NCBI GenBank assembly: GCA_028281485.1
Contig: JANQJT010000227.1
Location: 1 to 8,112, forward strand
DNA: 8,112 bases
From: Phycisphaeraceae bacterium
GTDB lineage: Bacteria; Planctomycetota; Phycisphaerae; Phycisphaerales; Zrk34
Direction of reading: 5' to 3'
Under the pieces are notes generated by a model. It was not told the DNA's origin. It did no database searches and worked only from the letters and a program-made list of their open reading frames with translations. Numbering within the stretch: position 1 is the stretch's first letter; each line of letters opens with the position of its first letter. Below, in pieces: positions 1 through 5,885 of this stretch. The translations under genes and the position numbers were made by a program.

Positions 1-405
1 GAGTCGACCGTGACCGGTCGCGTCACGCGCCTGACCGACTTCGGCGCGTTCGACGAGATCGCGCCGGGCGTCGAGGGCATGGTCCATATCTCCGAGATCA
101 GCCACAAGCGCATCGCCACCGTCGGCGACGCGCTCAAGACCGATCAGGAAATCACCGCGCAGGTCCTCAGCGTCGACGGCGCCAAACGCCGCATCGCGCT
201 GTCGATCAAGGCGCTGACCGACGCACCCCAGCGCGAGTCACGCCCCGGCGACGACCGCGGCCCCAGGCCCGCCAAGGCCAGTCGCGACGACATCCGCAAG
301 TACTCGGTCAAGGACACCAAGAAGGCCAGCACCGGTGAGTCGCTGGGCGCGCTGCTCGACAAGTTCGGCGGCGACAACAGCGACCTCAAGGGCGGCATCG
401 GTTAA
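1..405 (+). CDS. S1 RNA-binding domain protein, C-terminal fragment (probably 30S ribosomal protein S1)
   Basis: The reading frame is open from the first base and runs to TAA at 403-405, so this is the 3' end of a longer gene. The first ~68 visible residues form an S1/OB-fold RNA-binding domain: a TVTGRVTRLTDFGAF opening, then GVEGMVHISEIS, then a KRRIALSIKAL closing strand. The last ~65 residues are charged and probably disordered (RPGDDRGPRP), ending in ESLGALLDKFGG, a tail like those of planctomycete S1-type proteins. Ribosomal S1 carries several such domains and helps 30S subunits bind mRNA; only the last domain is visible. A GTG at 10-12 lies inside the domain's first strand and is not a plausible true start. 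Position 18 of the fragment is Asp where Val is usual (FGAFDEI). A different S1-domain protein is possible because the upstream domains are not visible. The rhodanese gene follows after 6 nt. Confidence 0.85.
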   Translation, partial: ESTVTGRVTRLTDFGAFDEIAPGVEGMVHISEISHKRIATVGDALKTDQEITAQVLSVDGAKRRIALSIKALTDAPQRESRPGDDRGPRPAKASRDDIRKYSVKDTKKASTGESLGALLDKFGGDNSDLKGGIG

Positions 406-411
406 GCCCGC

Positions 412-726
412 GTGGAAGTCTCTGCACACCAGGTCAAGACCATGCTCGACCGGGGCGAGGACGTTGTCCTGTTGGATTGTCGCAACGACAACGAGCGCGC
501 CTTCAACCGCATCGACCCGTCCCTGCACATCCCCATGGATCAGACCCCGCAGCGCCTGGGCGAGCTGCCGACCGACAAGCCCGTCATCGTCTACTGTCAC
601 CACGGCGTCCGCTCACGATCGGTCGCGCGTTTCCTGCAGGAGCAAGGCATGACCGACGCCCGCTCGATGACGGGTGGCATCGATGTCTGGTCGCTGGAGA
701 TCGACTCCGCCGTGCCGCGATATTGA
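412..726 (+). CDS. Rhodanese-like domain protein (single domain, 104 aa)
   Basis: This is a single rhodanese domain, a fold that carries sulfur as a cysteine persulfide for thiosulfate or sulfur-relay reactions. Visible features are the LLDCRNDNE strand (usual LDxRxxxE), the catalytic loop C62-HHGVRS with Cys62 and Arg67, and the C-terminal TGGIDVWSLEID...VPRY signature. That ending resembles the rhodanese domains fused to MoeB/ThiF-type proteins, so a role in sulfur transfer is plausible, but the acceptor cannot be deduced. There is no signal peptide, so it should be cytoplasmic. GTG at 412 is chosen because it gives a complete domain and starts 6 nt after the S1 stop; no clear Shine-Dalgarno is present, so translation may be coupled to the upstream gene. 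The next ATG (442) would cut the first helix. The active-site Cys is intact. Confidence 0.9.
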   Translation: MEVSAHQVKTMLDRGEDVVLLDCRNDNERAFNRIDPSLHIPMDQTPQRLGELPTDKPVIVYCHHGVRSRSVARFLQEQGMTDARSMTGGIDVWSLEIDSAVPRY

Positions 727-771
727 GAAGTCCCACCGCTTTCTTCGTAATAGTGTGTCGGTTCCGACGAC

Positions 772-777
772 TATAAT
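772..777 (+). promoter_or_regulatory. Consensus -10 box upstream of the small unknown gene
   Basis: A perfect TATAAT lies 26 nt before the ATG at 804, in the 77-nt gap after the rhodanese gene. No good -35 is found at 16-18 nt (AATAGT-like sequence at that distance). A start site near 784 would leave a leader of about 20 nt containing AAAGGG (791-796), a suitably placed ribosome binding site. It suggests the gene at 804 is transcribed independently of the S1/rhodanese pair. Confidence 0.5.
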
Positions 778-803
778 GGCGGGTACGTCGAAAGGGTTGC
801 CAC

Positions 804-1121
804 ATGAACATGACCGCATCGAACATGGCCGCGACCAATGCCGCGGTTGCCGCATCCAACGCGCAGCAGCAGGCCATCACCGCCCAGCGCGCGATGGGCC
901 CTATTGTCACCGTTGAACCCGATGTCTGGCTCGACATCGCCGCCACCGGTTCCAACCGCGTGGTCGTCCACTCCACCACCGGCGGCAAGCTCTGGGTCTC
1001 TCTCAAACACCGCTACCTCATCGCCGCACACGGTCTGTACTTCGCAACCACCCACACCGAGCCGCTTAATCTCCCCAACGACTTCGTCGTCATCGAAGCC
1101 AAGGTCATCTACACGCCCTGA
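804..1121 (+). CDS. Small hypothetical protein (105 aa), family not recognised
   Basis: I do not recognise this protein. The first ~30 residues are low-complexity, rich in Ala, Asn, Gln and Met (NMAATNAAVAASNAQQQ), and probably form a helix or are disordered. From about residue 33 the sequence changes to alternating hydrophobic strands (IVTVEPDVWLDIA, RVVVHSTT, LWVSL, DFVVIEAKVIYTP), suggesting a compact beta domain. There is no convincing signal peptide or membrane segment. ATG 804 is supported by AAAGGG seven nt upstream and by the TATAAT at 772; in-frame ATGs at 810 and 825 are alternatives. Codon use is strongly GC-ending (GCC, ACC, GTC), as in neighbouring genes, which supports real coding. 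It stands alone between the rhodanese and amrS genes, and the context gives no function. Confidence 0.75.
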   Translation: MNMTASNMAATNAAVAASNAQQQAITAQRAMGPIVTVEPDVWLDIAATGSNRVVVHSTTGGKLWVSLKHRYLIAAHGLYFATTHTEPLNLPNDFVVIEAKVIYTP

Positions 1122-1166
1122 TCGCCGAATCCGAAAGTTAATCGTGGGATATCGCCGCGATCGTCG

Positions 1167-1172
1167 TATCAT
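1167..1172 (+). promoter_or_regulatory. Possible -10 box for amrS
   Basis: TATCAT (5 of 6 matches to TATAAT) ends 6 nt before the ATG at 1179. No matching -35 is obvious. If it is used, transcription would begin at about the ATG, implying a leaderless message or a downstream start such as GTG 1212, which is preceded by GGTGAG. This is a positional inference only. Confidence 0.3.
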
Positions 1173-1178
1173 AGAGTC

Positions 1179-2339
1179 ATGATCCGTCGCACCGACCGTG
1201 CCGGTGAGTCCGTGACTGACGACAAGTCAGCGATGCTGTCTCTGCAAAAAGTGCTCGGCGAGATGACCGAAGCCGCCGAGCTGTACGACACATTGGATGA
1301 CGGTCGACTGCTCTGTTACGCGTGCGGCCACGAATGCAAGATCGCCCAAGACAAGACCGGTGTCTGTCGTGTGCGCTTCAACACCGACGGCAAACTCATG
1401 GCGCCCAGCGGTTACGTCGGCGCACTGGCCTGCGACCCGATCGAGAAAAAACCCTTCTACCACGCCTTCCCCGGGCGCGACGCGTTGAGCTTCGGCATGC
1501 TCGGCTGCGACCTGCACTGCGGCTACTGTCAGAACTGGGTCACCAGCCAAGCCCTCCGCGATCCCGCCGCCGTCTCTTCCGCCCAGCCCATCACGCCGCG
1601 CCAACTGGCAGACCTGGCACTGCGTCACAACGCCCCCGTCATCGCCACGACTTACAACGAGCCGCTGATCACCAGCGAGTGGGCGGTGAAGGTGCTCAAG
1701 ACCGCACAGGCGGACGGTTTGATCGGTGCCTACATCTCCAACGGCAACGCCACCGAGTGCGTGCTCGATTACATCCGCCCCTACGTCCAGCTCTACAAGG
1801 TCGATCTCAAGAGCTTCTCCGACCGCGAATACCGGGCACTCGGCGGCCAGCTGCCCAACGTGCTCCGCACCATTAAACAGTTGCACGAAAAAGGTTTCTG
1901 GCTGGAGATTGTGACGCTCATCGTCCCGGGTCTCAACGACAGCGACGCCGAACTGGAGCAGATGGCCGCGTTCCTGGCCGACATCTCCCCCGACATCCCC
2001 TGGCACCTGACCGCGTTCCACAGCGACTACAAGATGGCCGACACCGACCACACGTCCGTCGATCGACTGACCAGCGCCTGTGAGATCGGCAGCGCCGCGG
2101 GGCTGCGTTACGTCTACGCCGGCAACCGCCCGGGCATGACCGGCCATTGGGAACACACGCGATGCCCGAACTGTAACAAGACGCTGATCGAGCGGCGCGG
2201 CTTCGTCGTCACCGACAATCACCTGAATAAGGGGCACTGTCCCGGCTGCAACACACCCATCCCAGGCTTCTGGTCAAGCGACTGTGTCATCCCACAACAG
2301 AACATGGGCACACCCATGTGGCTGACCCGTCAGCCCTGA
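1179..2339 (+). CDS. amrS: AmmeMemoRadiSam-system radical SAM enzyme (AmrS)
   Basis: A 386-residue radical SAM protein of the AmrS / pyruvate-formate-lyase-activating-enzyme-like group. The [4Fe-4S]/SAM motif is C110-x3-C114-x2-C117 within MLGCDLHCGYCQNW. Before it lies a Cys-rich N-terminal element (C46, C49, C53, C63: CYACGHEC...GVC) and the GYVGALACDPIEKKPFYHAFPG block typical of this family. TTYNEP (157-162), the YKVDLKSF strand (~206-213) and ENxTRCPNC-like zinc ribbon (C329/C332 and C354/C357) complete the expected full-length layout. The family is named for co-occurrence or fusion with AMMECR1- and Memo-type proteins; its reaction is not firmly established as far as I know, and neither partner gene is in the window. 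ATG 1179 is listed, but residues 1-11 look non-conserved and GTG 1212 could be the real start, since there is no Shine-Dalgarno before 1179. It converges with efp across a shared terminator. Confidence 0.93.
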   Translation: MIRRTDRAGESVTDDKSAMLSLQKVLGEMTEAAELYDTLDDGRLLCYACGHECKIAQDKTGVCRVRFNTDGKLMAPSGYVGALACDPIEKKPFYHAFPGRDALSFGMLGCDLHCGYCQNWVTSQALRDPAAVSSAQPITPRQLADLALRHNAPVIATTYNEPLITSEWAVKVLKTAQADGLIGAYISNGNATECVLDYIRPYVQLYKVDLKSFSDREYRALGGQLPNVLRTIKQLHEKGFWLEIVTLIVPGLNDSDAELEQMAAFLADISPDIPWHLTAFHSDYKMADTDHTSVDRLTSACEIGSAAGLRYVYAGNRPGMTGHWEHTRCPNCNKTLIERRGFVVTDNHLNKGHCPGCNTPIPGFWSSDCVIPQQNMGTPMWLTRQP

Positions 2340-2386
2340 ACGCGCACCGATCCACTCGACACCGTCAATCCACCGATGATGGCCAC

Positions 2387-2417
2387 AAAAAAACACACGC
2401 CCTAAAGCGTGTGTTTT
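2387..2417. terminator. Bidirectional intrinsic terminator between amrS and efp
   Basis: A perfect 11-bp stem (2390-2400 with 2407-2417; GCGTGTGT core) encloses a 6-nt loop CCTAAA. On the plus strand it is followed by TTTTCGTCTT; on the minus strand the flanking A-run (2387-2393) becomes seven T residues, making it the better terminator for efp. It lies 47 nt after the amrS stop and 30 nt after the efp stop, as expected for a shared terminator of convergent genes. Confidence 0.9.
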
Positions 2418-2447
2418 CGTCTTCACAATCGTTTGCGTTTCCGGGGG

Positions 2448-3002
2448 TCAGACGCGGCCGATGTAGCTGCCGTCTTCCGTGCTCACGCGCACCATCTCGC
2501 CGTTCTCAATAAACGGCGGCACACGTGTCTTCAGGCCCGTCTCCAGCACCGCTTCCTTCAGCTGGTTCGTGGCCGTAGCGCCCTTCGGCTGCGGCGCCGT
2601 CTCCGTCACCTCCATGTCCACCGCCGCCGGCAGCTCCACCGAGATCGGGTTCGTCCCGTGGTGCAGCACCGTGATCGTCGTGTTCGGCTTGAGGTAGATC
2701 ATCTGCTCGCCGACCAGGTCGTCGCTGATCGTGGCCTGGTCGAACGTCTCGTTGTCCATGAACACGTGACCGGTCGCGTCGGTGTAGAGATACTCCATCT
2801 CGCGCCGGTCGAGATTGACCTGATCGACCTCCTCGGCCGCACGCAGGCGCTTCTCCGAGACGCTGCCGGAGGCGACGCTCTTGAGCTTCACCTGCACGTA
2901 CGCCGGGCCCTTGCCGGGCTTCACGTGCTCGGTCTTGCGGATGATAAACAACTGGCCATCCATGTTGATCGCCATGCCGGGTTTCAGGTCGTTGCTCTTC
3001 AA
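2448..3002 (-). CDS. efp: Translation elongation factor P
   Basis: Elongation factor P binds between the ribosomal P and E sites and relieves stalling at polyproline stretches. The 184-residue product has the normal length (about 185-190) and all three domains: KOW-like N-domain (SNDLKPGMAINMDGQLF), first OB domain, and C-terminal OB domain ending DGSYIGRV. The loop VKPGKGPAYVQVKLKS contains Lys31, aligned with E. coli Lys34, the residue that receives beta-lysyl or other modifications. The family signature KEAVLETGLKTRVPPF is present, with Thr at a usually aliphatic site. The start is TTG at 3002: it gives M-KSNDLKPGM, matching the family N-terminus, and has GGAG seven nt upstream; extending to 3065 adds 21 residues with no EF-P likeness. 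The modification enzymes (EpmA/B or others) are not in the window. It is monocistronic, bounded by the terminator at 2387-2417. Confidence 0.97.
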   Translation of the reverse strand: MKSNDLKPGMAINMDGQLFIIRKTEHVKPGKGPAYVQVKLKSVASGSVSEKRLRAAEEVDQVNLDRREMEYLYTDATGHVFMDNETFDQATISDDLVGEQMIYLKPNTTITVLHHGTNPISVELPAAVDMEVTETAPQPKGATATNQLKEAVLETGLKTRVPPFIENGEMVRVSTEDGSYIGRV

Positions 3003-3035
3003 CGTGTTTCTCCGTGTAAGACAGCGTGGGCGAGG

Positions 3036-3065
3036 ATGGTAACAGCACACCCGCCCGGCGTTCAA
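3036..3065 (-). promoter_or_regulatory. Candidate sigma70-type promoter for efp
   Basis: Reading the minus strand, TTGAAC (3065-3060) is separated by 18 nt from TACCAT (3041-3036), each 4 of 6 to consensus. The predicted start near 3029 leaves a leader of about 26 nt that includes the GGAG before the TTG start of efp. The fit is moderate, but the position and spacing are right. Confidence 0.45.
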
Positions 3066-3066
3066 C

Positions 3067-3105
3067 CCGACCCGCTAACCCCACCCGATCGGCTCGGCGG
3101 GTCGG
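3067..3105. repeat. 9-bp inverted repeat in the efp/kinase divergent spacer
   Basis: CCGACCCGC (3067-3075) is exactly complementary to GCGGGTCGG (3097-3105). The 21-nt interior holds another palindrome, CCGATCGG (3085-3092). The element sits just upstream of the efp -35 and between the two divergent genes, so it could be an operator or a cruciform-forming spacer. In GC-rich DNA a repeat of this size can arise by chance. Confidence 0.4.
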
Positions 3106-3136
3106 AATTCCCGTGATTTCAAACCGAACCGCCGGA

Positions 3137-3158
3137 TACAATTAGGACGGTTAGGAGG
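3137..3158 (+). promoter_or_regulatory. -10 box and strong Shine-Dalgarno before the kinase-like gene
   Basis: TACAAT (3137-3142, 5 of 6 to consensus) is followed by AGGAGG (3153-3158), which lies 6 nt before the ATG at 3165 and is the best ribosome binding site in the window. No convincing -35 is seen (GTGATT at 3113-3118 is weak). The AGGAGG fixes the start codon of the downstream gene. Confidence 0.6.
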
Positions 3159-3164
3159 GGTCAC

Positions 3165-3866
3165 ATGACCACGCGTCCCGTAGTAGCCGCCCTGCACACC
3201 CTGGGGAGGGGGGCAGACCGGGCCCGATTCCAGGCCCCCTCCGGATTGCCCTTCGTTACCATCACCCGTCAGGCCTGGGCGGGTGGCTTGCGACTGGCCG
3301 AGCAGCTCGTCCAGCGCTTCAACGCCACCGACCTCGATCCCACCTGGGAGTGCTACGACCGCGAGATCATCGAGCAGGTCGCCACCGACCACGACCTGCC
3401 CGACGAGGTCATCGAGCAGATGCTAGAGCGGCCCCGCTCCTGGCTGGAGGACATCGCCTCGGGCCTCCGCTACGACCAGGCCCACCCCACCGACGAGGTC
3501 GTCTACGCCAAGGTCGTCGCCACCATCCGTGCCTTGGCCGAGCGTGGCCACGCCGTCTTCATCGGACGCGGCGCCGCCTACTGCACACAGGACCTGGCCA
3601 CCGGCGTCCACATCCGTCTCACCGCGCCCCTCGCCGACCGCGTCGAACGCGCCGCCGCCGAGCGCGGCCTGTCCCCGGCCCGCGCCGAACGGCTCGTCCG
3701 TCAAACCGACGACCAGCGCCTCGCCTTCATCAAACGCTTCTGGCCCAGCGCACAGGCCACCGACGACCTGTTTGCGCTGACGCTCAACACCGCGCGCATC
3801 CCCGCCGACGCGCAGGCCTGCATGGTCTCCATGCTCGTCGCCGCACGCCAGACCTGCGCTAAATAA
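3165..3866 (+). CDS. Cytidylate kinase-like family protein
   Basis: The 233-residue protein matches the cytidylate-kinase-like family (Pfam Cytidylate_kin-2 type), a P-loop NTPase group related to CMP kinase. Visible blocks are the N-terminal strand and loop FVTITRQAWAGG (30-41, usual ITISRxxGSGG), CYDREIIEQVA (63-73), GHAVFIGRGAAYC (128-140), an Arg-rich lid-like region (VERAAAERGLSPARAERLVRQTDDQR, 160-185) and a C-terminal FALTLNTARI (203-212). The canonical Walker A GKT/S is absent, as in many members of this family, so true CMP kinase activity is not assured; a nucleotide-dependent phosphotransferase role is inferred. Residues 1-28 are an extension with little family similarity. The AGGAGG six nt upstream secures ATG 3165. 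It ends in tandem TAA TAA stops and converges with the PEP-CTERM gene at 3934. Confidence 0.85.
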   Translation: MTTRPVVAALHTLGRGADRARFQAPSGLPFVTITRQAWAGGLRLAEQLVQRFNATDLDPTWECYDREIIEQVATDHDLPDEVIEQMLERPRSWLEDIASGLRYDQAHPTDEVVYAKVVATIRALAERGHAVFIGRGAAYCTQDLATGVHIRLTAPLADRVERAAAERGLSPARAERLVRQTDDQRLAFIKRFWPSAQATDDLFALTLNTARIPADAQACMVSMLVAARQTCAK

Positions 3867-3868
3867 TA

Positions 3869-3894
3869 ACCGACGGGCCATCACACCCGCCGGT
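3869..3894 (-). terminator. Terminator of the first PEP-CTERM gene
   Basis: Arms 3869-3877 and 3886-3894 pair around an 8-nt loop. Read on the minus strand the stem is ACCGGCGGG / CCCGTCGGT, nine pairs including one G-U wobble; on the plus strand that position becomes an A-C mismatch. The minus-strand sequence continues TTATTATTTAG, a U-rich tail, whereas the plus side has none. It therefore serves the minus-strand gene, 39 nt after its stop. The stem is the same as at 4834-4859. Confidence 0.75.
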
Positions 3895-3933
3895 CAATCT
3901 GATCTCATCGCATTGTGTGTACCCGTGGTGTAC

Positions 3934-4611
3934 TCACGCGCGCCTGCGCCGCAGGATCGCCACACCGCCGAGCGCCAATAGCGCGATTGAGCTCGGCTCG
4001 GGTGCGGGGGGCCACCAGGATGGATACGAGAAAGGAAGAGGGACGAGGACATTGCCATGGATGTCAACGTCATCCGGTTCTATCACCTGTCGGTTGTCGA
4101 TATCAGAGAAGACCAGCGCATATCCATCAAAAAGACTCGGTGGTCTTTGTGCGACATCAAAGGTGCCCGACGCGATGTGCAGGGCGTCCAGCCATTCGAG
4201 GCTGCGTTGTGGTAACGAAGGATGCGTGGTGTATCCCTCACGATCAAAACTACCCCACGCCTGGCCGTATCCACCAATTAGAGGGCTTGCTCCCAAGTAA
4301 TCCTGGGCGTTGACGAGCAGGGTGGAATCAACAACCGCCAGTCCACTCGAAAAACCAACCGGCCCCGACGTTTCAAAGGAGAATTGCATAAACGGTGATT
4401 CGTGCTGAATGGTCTGAAGACCGTTGGGCTCTATTTTAACATCAAAAGCGGCCAAGCCATCACTGTCGGTCCCGATGACCTTAACCCAGATATCAAAAGT
4501 CCCGTCGAAATCGCCGTAGTCCAGAAAAAACTCGACACTGTCGGCGTGTGAGTGAATGGCCACGCCCAAAACGATCGCCAGGCCAATCATGGCTTGTCGC
4601 ATGTGAAACAT
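3934..4611 (-). CDS. Secreted PEP-CTERM protein, paralog A (225 aa)
   Basis: A Sec-type signal peptide is seen at 1-23 (MRQAMIGLAIVLGVAIHSHA, likely cleavage SHA/DS), followed by a predicted beta-rich, acidic body and a C-terminal PEP-CTERM tag: PEP at 204-206, hydrophobic SSIALLALGGVAIL, then RRRRA. Such tags are recognised by exosortases, which process the protein at the envelope; no exosortase gene is in the window. The body is not a family I can name, but it aligns along its length with the protein at 5973-6608 (GTFDIWVKVIG, HESPFMQ, GGYGQ, IASGTF), so the two are paralogs. ATG 4611 has AGGAAAGGG seven nt upstream; Met4 (4602) would be too far from it. The gene appears less GC-rich than its flanking housekeeping genes. 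A terminator follows it, and it looks monocistronic. Confidence 0.9.
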   Translation of the reverse strand: MFHMRQAMIGLAIVLGVAIHSHADSVEFFLDYGDFDGTFDIWVKVIGTDSDGLAAFDVKIEPNGLQTIQHESPFMQFSFETSGPVGFSSGLAVVDSTLLVNAQDYLGASPLIGGYGQAWGSFDREGYTTHPSLPQRSLEWLDALHIASGTFDVAQRPPSLFDGYALVFSDIDNRQVIEPDDVDIHGNVLVPLPFSYPSWWPPAPEPSSIALLALGGVAILRRRRA

Positions 4612-4738
4612 ATCTGATCCCTTTCCTGCTTGTTGGGCGCCGGGACGATCGATGTGGGGAAACCTACCCGGAGTCCGGAATGTTCTATCGCGGCTTCGTG
4701 CCGCTCGTGACGCACAAACACGCGTCTTTTCCTCTAGA

Positions 4739-4768
4739 AGTCTAACCAGTGTTTGGGCCTAGAGCCAA
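4739..4768 (-). promoter_or_regulatory. Weak promoter candidate for the first PEP-CTERM gene
   Basis: On the minus strand TTGGCT (4768-4763) and TAGACT (4744-4739) are 18 nt apart, each 4 of 6 to consensus. This would give a leader of about 120 nt. The CTCTAG (4732-4737) and CTAGAG (4759-4764) half-sites form an inverted repeat over it. The rest of the 286-nt spacer (4612-4897) holds only the ribosome binding site of this gene and the terminator of the next one; I see no other gene there. Confidence 0.2.
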
Positions 4769-4833
4769 GAAATCAGGCTGATATGGTCAAAATTAATGTG
4801 CGCAGCCGCCCGTTTGATACTTCGCCCATGAAA

Positions 4834-4859
4834 AACCGACGGGGAGATGCCCGCCGGTT
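4834..4859 (-). terminator. Terminator of the dockerin/PEP-CTERM gene
   Basis: Arms 4834-4843 and 4850-4859 form a 10-pair stem with loop of 6. On the minus strand it reads AACCGGCGGG / CCCGTCGGTT followed by more T residues (five in a row in total, complement of 4831-4835). One position is G-U on the minus strand but A-C on the plus strand, which again fixes the orientation. It lies 38 nt after the stop at 4898. Confidence 0.85.
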
Positions 4860-4897
4860 AAATGTCGTGTGAGAGATTTGATTTATCCGACTTGCGG

Positions 4898-5755
4898 TTA
4901 CGACGCACGCCGACGCCGCAGCATCGCCACACCACCCAACACCAATAGGGCGATCGAACCCGGCTCGGGAGCGAACACCGGTGCGGGGGAACTGGGCAGG
5001 CTCTGCAACCAGTTCAGTGTCAGGTCGGCCAGGTCGGTGGGATTAACGTTGCCGTCGAAGTTGAAGTCGCCTTCGGTCCAGACCTTGTCGGTGCCGAGCC
5101 AGTTGAGCGTCAGCGCCGCCAAGTCGGTGGGGTTAACGGTCCCGTCGCCGTTGGCGTCGCCGGCTAGCAGCGCCACACCCGTCAGCGTCTGATCAATCAC
5201 CACGGGACCGGCCACACCCGGCGTGATCTCCGTGATGAACAGGCCATCGACTTCAACGGTGTTGCCGACGGGCACGATGACCTGGACAAAGGACATCACG
5301 GGCCCCGCGGCAGTGGGGGTGTACGACAGGCCGTCGACGCTGAGTGTCCCCACGCCCGCAACACCGGTCAGCGTCAAGCCGGCGGGATTGGAGTTGTCAT
5401 TGGTCTCGCTGGTGATTGGGAAGCCGGGGATGCTGATGATCTGTGAAGAGCTGTTGAGCAGTCGCGTGTCCCACCGTTCCCACTCGGGCAGATAGCCCGG
5501 GCCCTGGTCGTCGAGCAGGATGGTTTCGGGGCCGGCGAGGTTTTCCCAGACCTGGTGCGGGTTACCGGTGACGTCGAACTGGAAGCTGTTAACCTCGGCA
5601 GTTGAGTCGCTGTCAGCCACGAGGACGTAGCCACGAAGCCCCGGGGCGACCATGCCCATCTGTTCGATCGTCACGCCCGGAGCCGCTTGGGTTGATACGG
5701 CGGCCGTTGTAAGGCAGGCCAGGATCAACAAGACGATGAGAGTGCTACGCTTCAT
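4898..5755 (-). CDS. Secreted dockerin-type, PEP-CTERM protein (285 aa)
   Basis: Residues 1-24 are a signal peptide (KRSTLIVLLILACLTTAAVSTQA, likely cleavage TQA/AP). Residues ~25-195 form a body I do not recognise, rich in predicted beta strands. Residues 199-220 and 229-250 are two dockerin type I-like repeats (GDANGDGTVNPTDL and GDFNFDGNVNPTDL, each followed by a LTLNWL helix) with the Asp/Asn spacing of EF-hand-like calcium loops. A Ser/Pro linker leads to the PEP-CTERM tag: PEP at 263-265, hydrophobic GSIALLVLGGVAML, then RRRRAS. The protein is therefore probably exported, calcium-binding through the repeats, and processed by an exosortase. In planctomycetes such dockerin pairs often occur without a cellulosome, and no cohesin is visible here. 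ATG 5755 gives the full signal peptide; GGAA lies five nt upstream. It has its own -10-like box and terminator. Confidence 0.92.
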   Translation of the reverse strand: MKRSTLIVLLILACLTTAAVSTQAAPGVTIEQMGMVAPGLRGYVLVADSDSTAEVNSFQFDVTGNPHQVWENLAGPETILLDDQGPGYLPEWERWDTRLLNSSSQIISIPGFPITSETNDNSNPAGLTLTGVAGVGTLSVDGLSYTPTAAGPVMSFVQVIVPVGNTVEVDGLFITEITPGVAGPVVIDQTLTGVALLAGDANGDGTVNPTDLAALTLNWLGTDKVWTEGDFNFDGNVNPTDLADLTLNWLQSLPSSPAPVFAPEPGSIALLVLGGVAMLRRRRAS

Positions 5756-5772
5756 GCTTCCGTGTCCAAGCG

Positions 5773-5778
5773 ATTGTA
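5773..5778 (-). promoter_or_regulatory. -10-like box before the dockerin gene
   Basis: The minus strand carries TACAAT at 5778-5773, 17 nt before the ATG at 5755, giving a very short leader of about 10 nt that still includes CGGAAG. The -35 region (AGAAAG-type purine sequence) does not match consensus. Confidence 0.35.
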
Positions 5779-5885
5779 GGTTGGCGGTGGGGTTTCTTTC
5801 TCTCGTTTCCGTGACTCTCTCGTTGGGACGGCGCGTCGGCGTGCGGGATCGAGTTTTCGTGTTTCGTTCCGCCGTCCAAAGAAAG

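Noticed and set aside
1227..2237. A 336-codon minus-strand open frame
   Set aside because: It is the antisense shadow of amrS; long reverse frames are common in GC-rich genes, and the plus strand carries all the family motifs.
3003..3065. A longer EF-P N-terminus starting at 3065
   Set aside because: The added 21 residues do not resemble EF-P and would overlap the likely promoter; the TTG at 3002 has a good ribosome binding site and gives the family N-terminus.
2409..3116. A 235-codon plus-strand open frame opposite efp
   Set aside because: Its composition is Arg/His-rich, typical of a frame shadow, and it covers the amrS/efp terminator side and the efp promoter.
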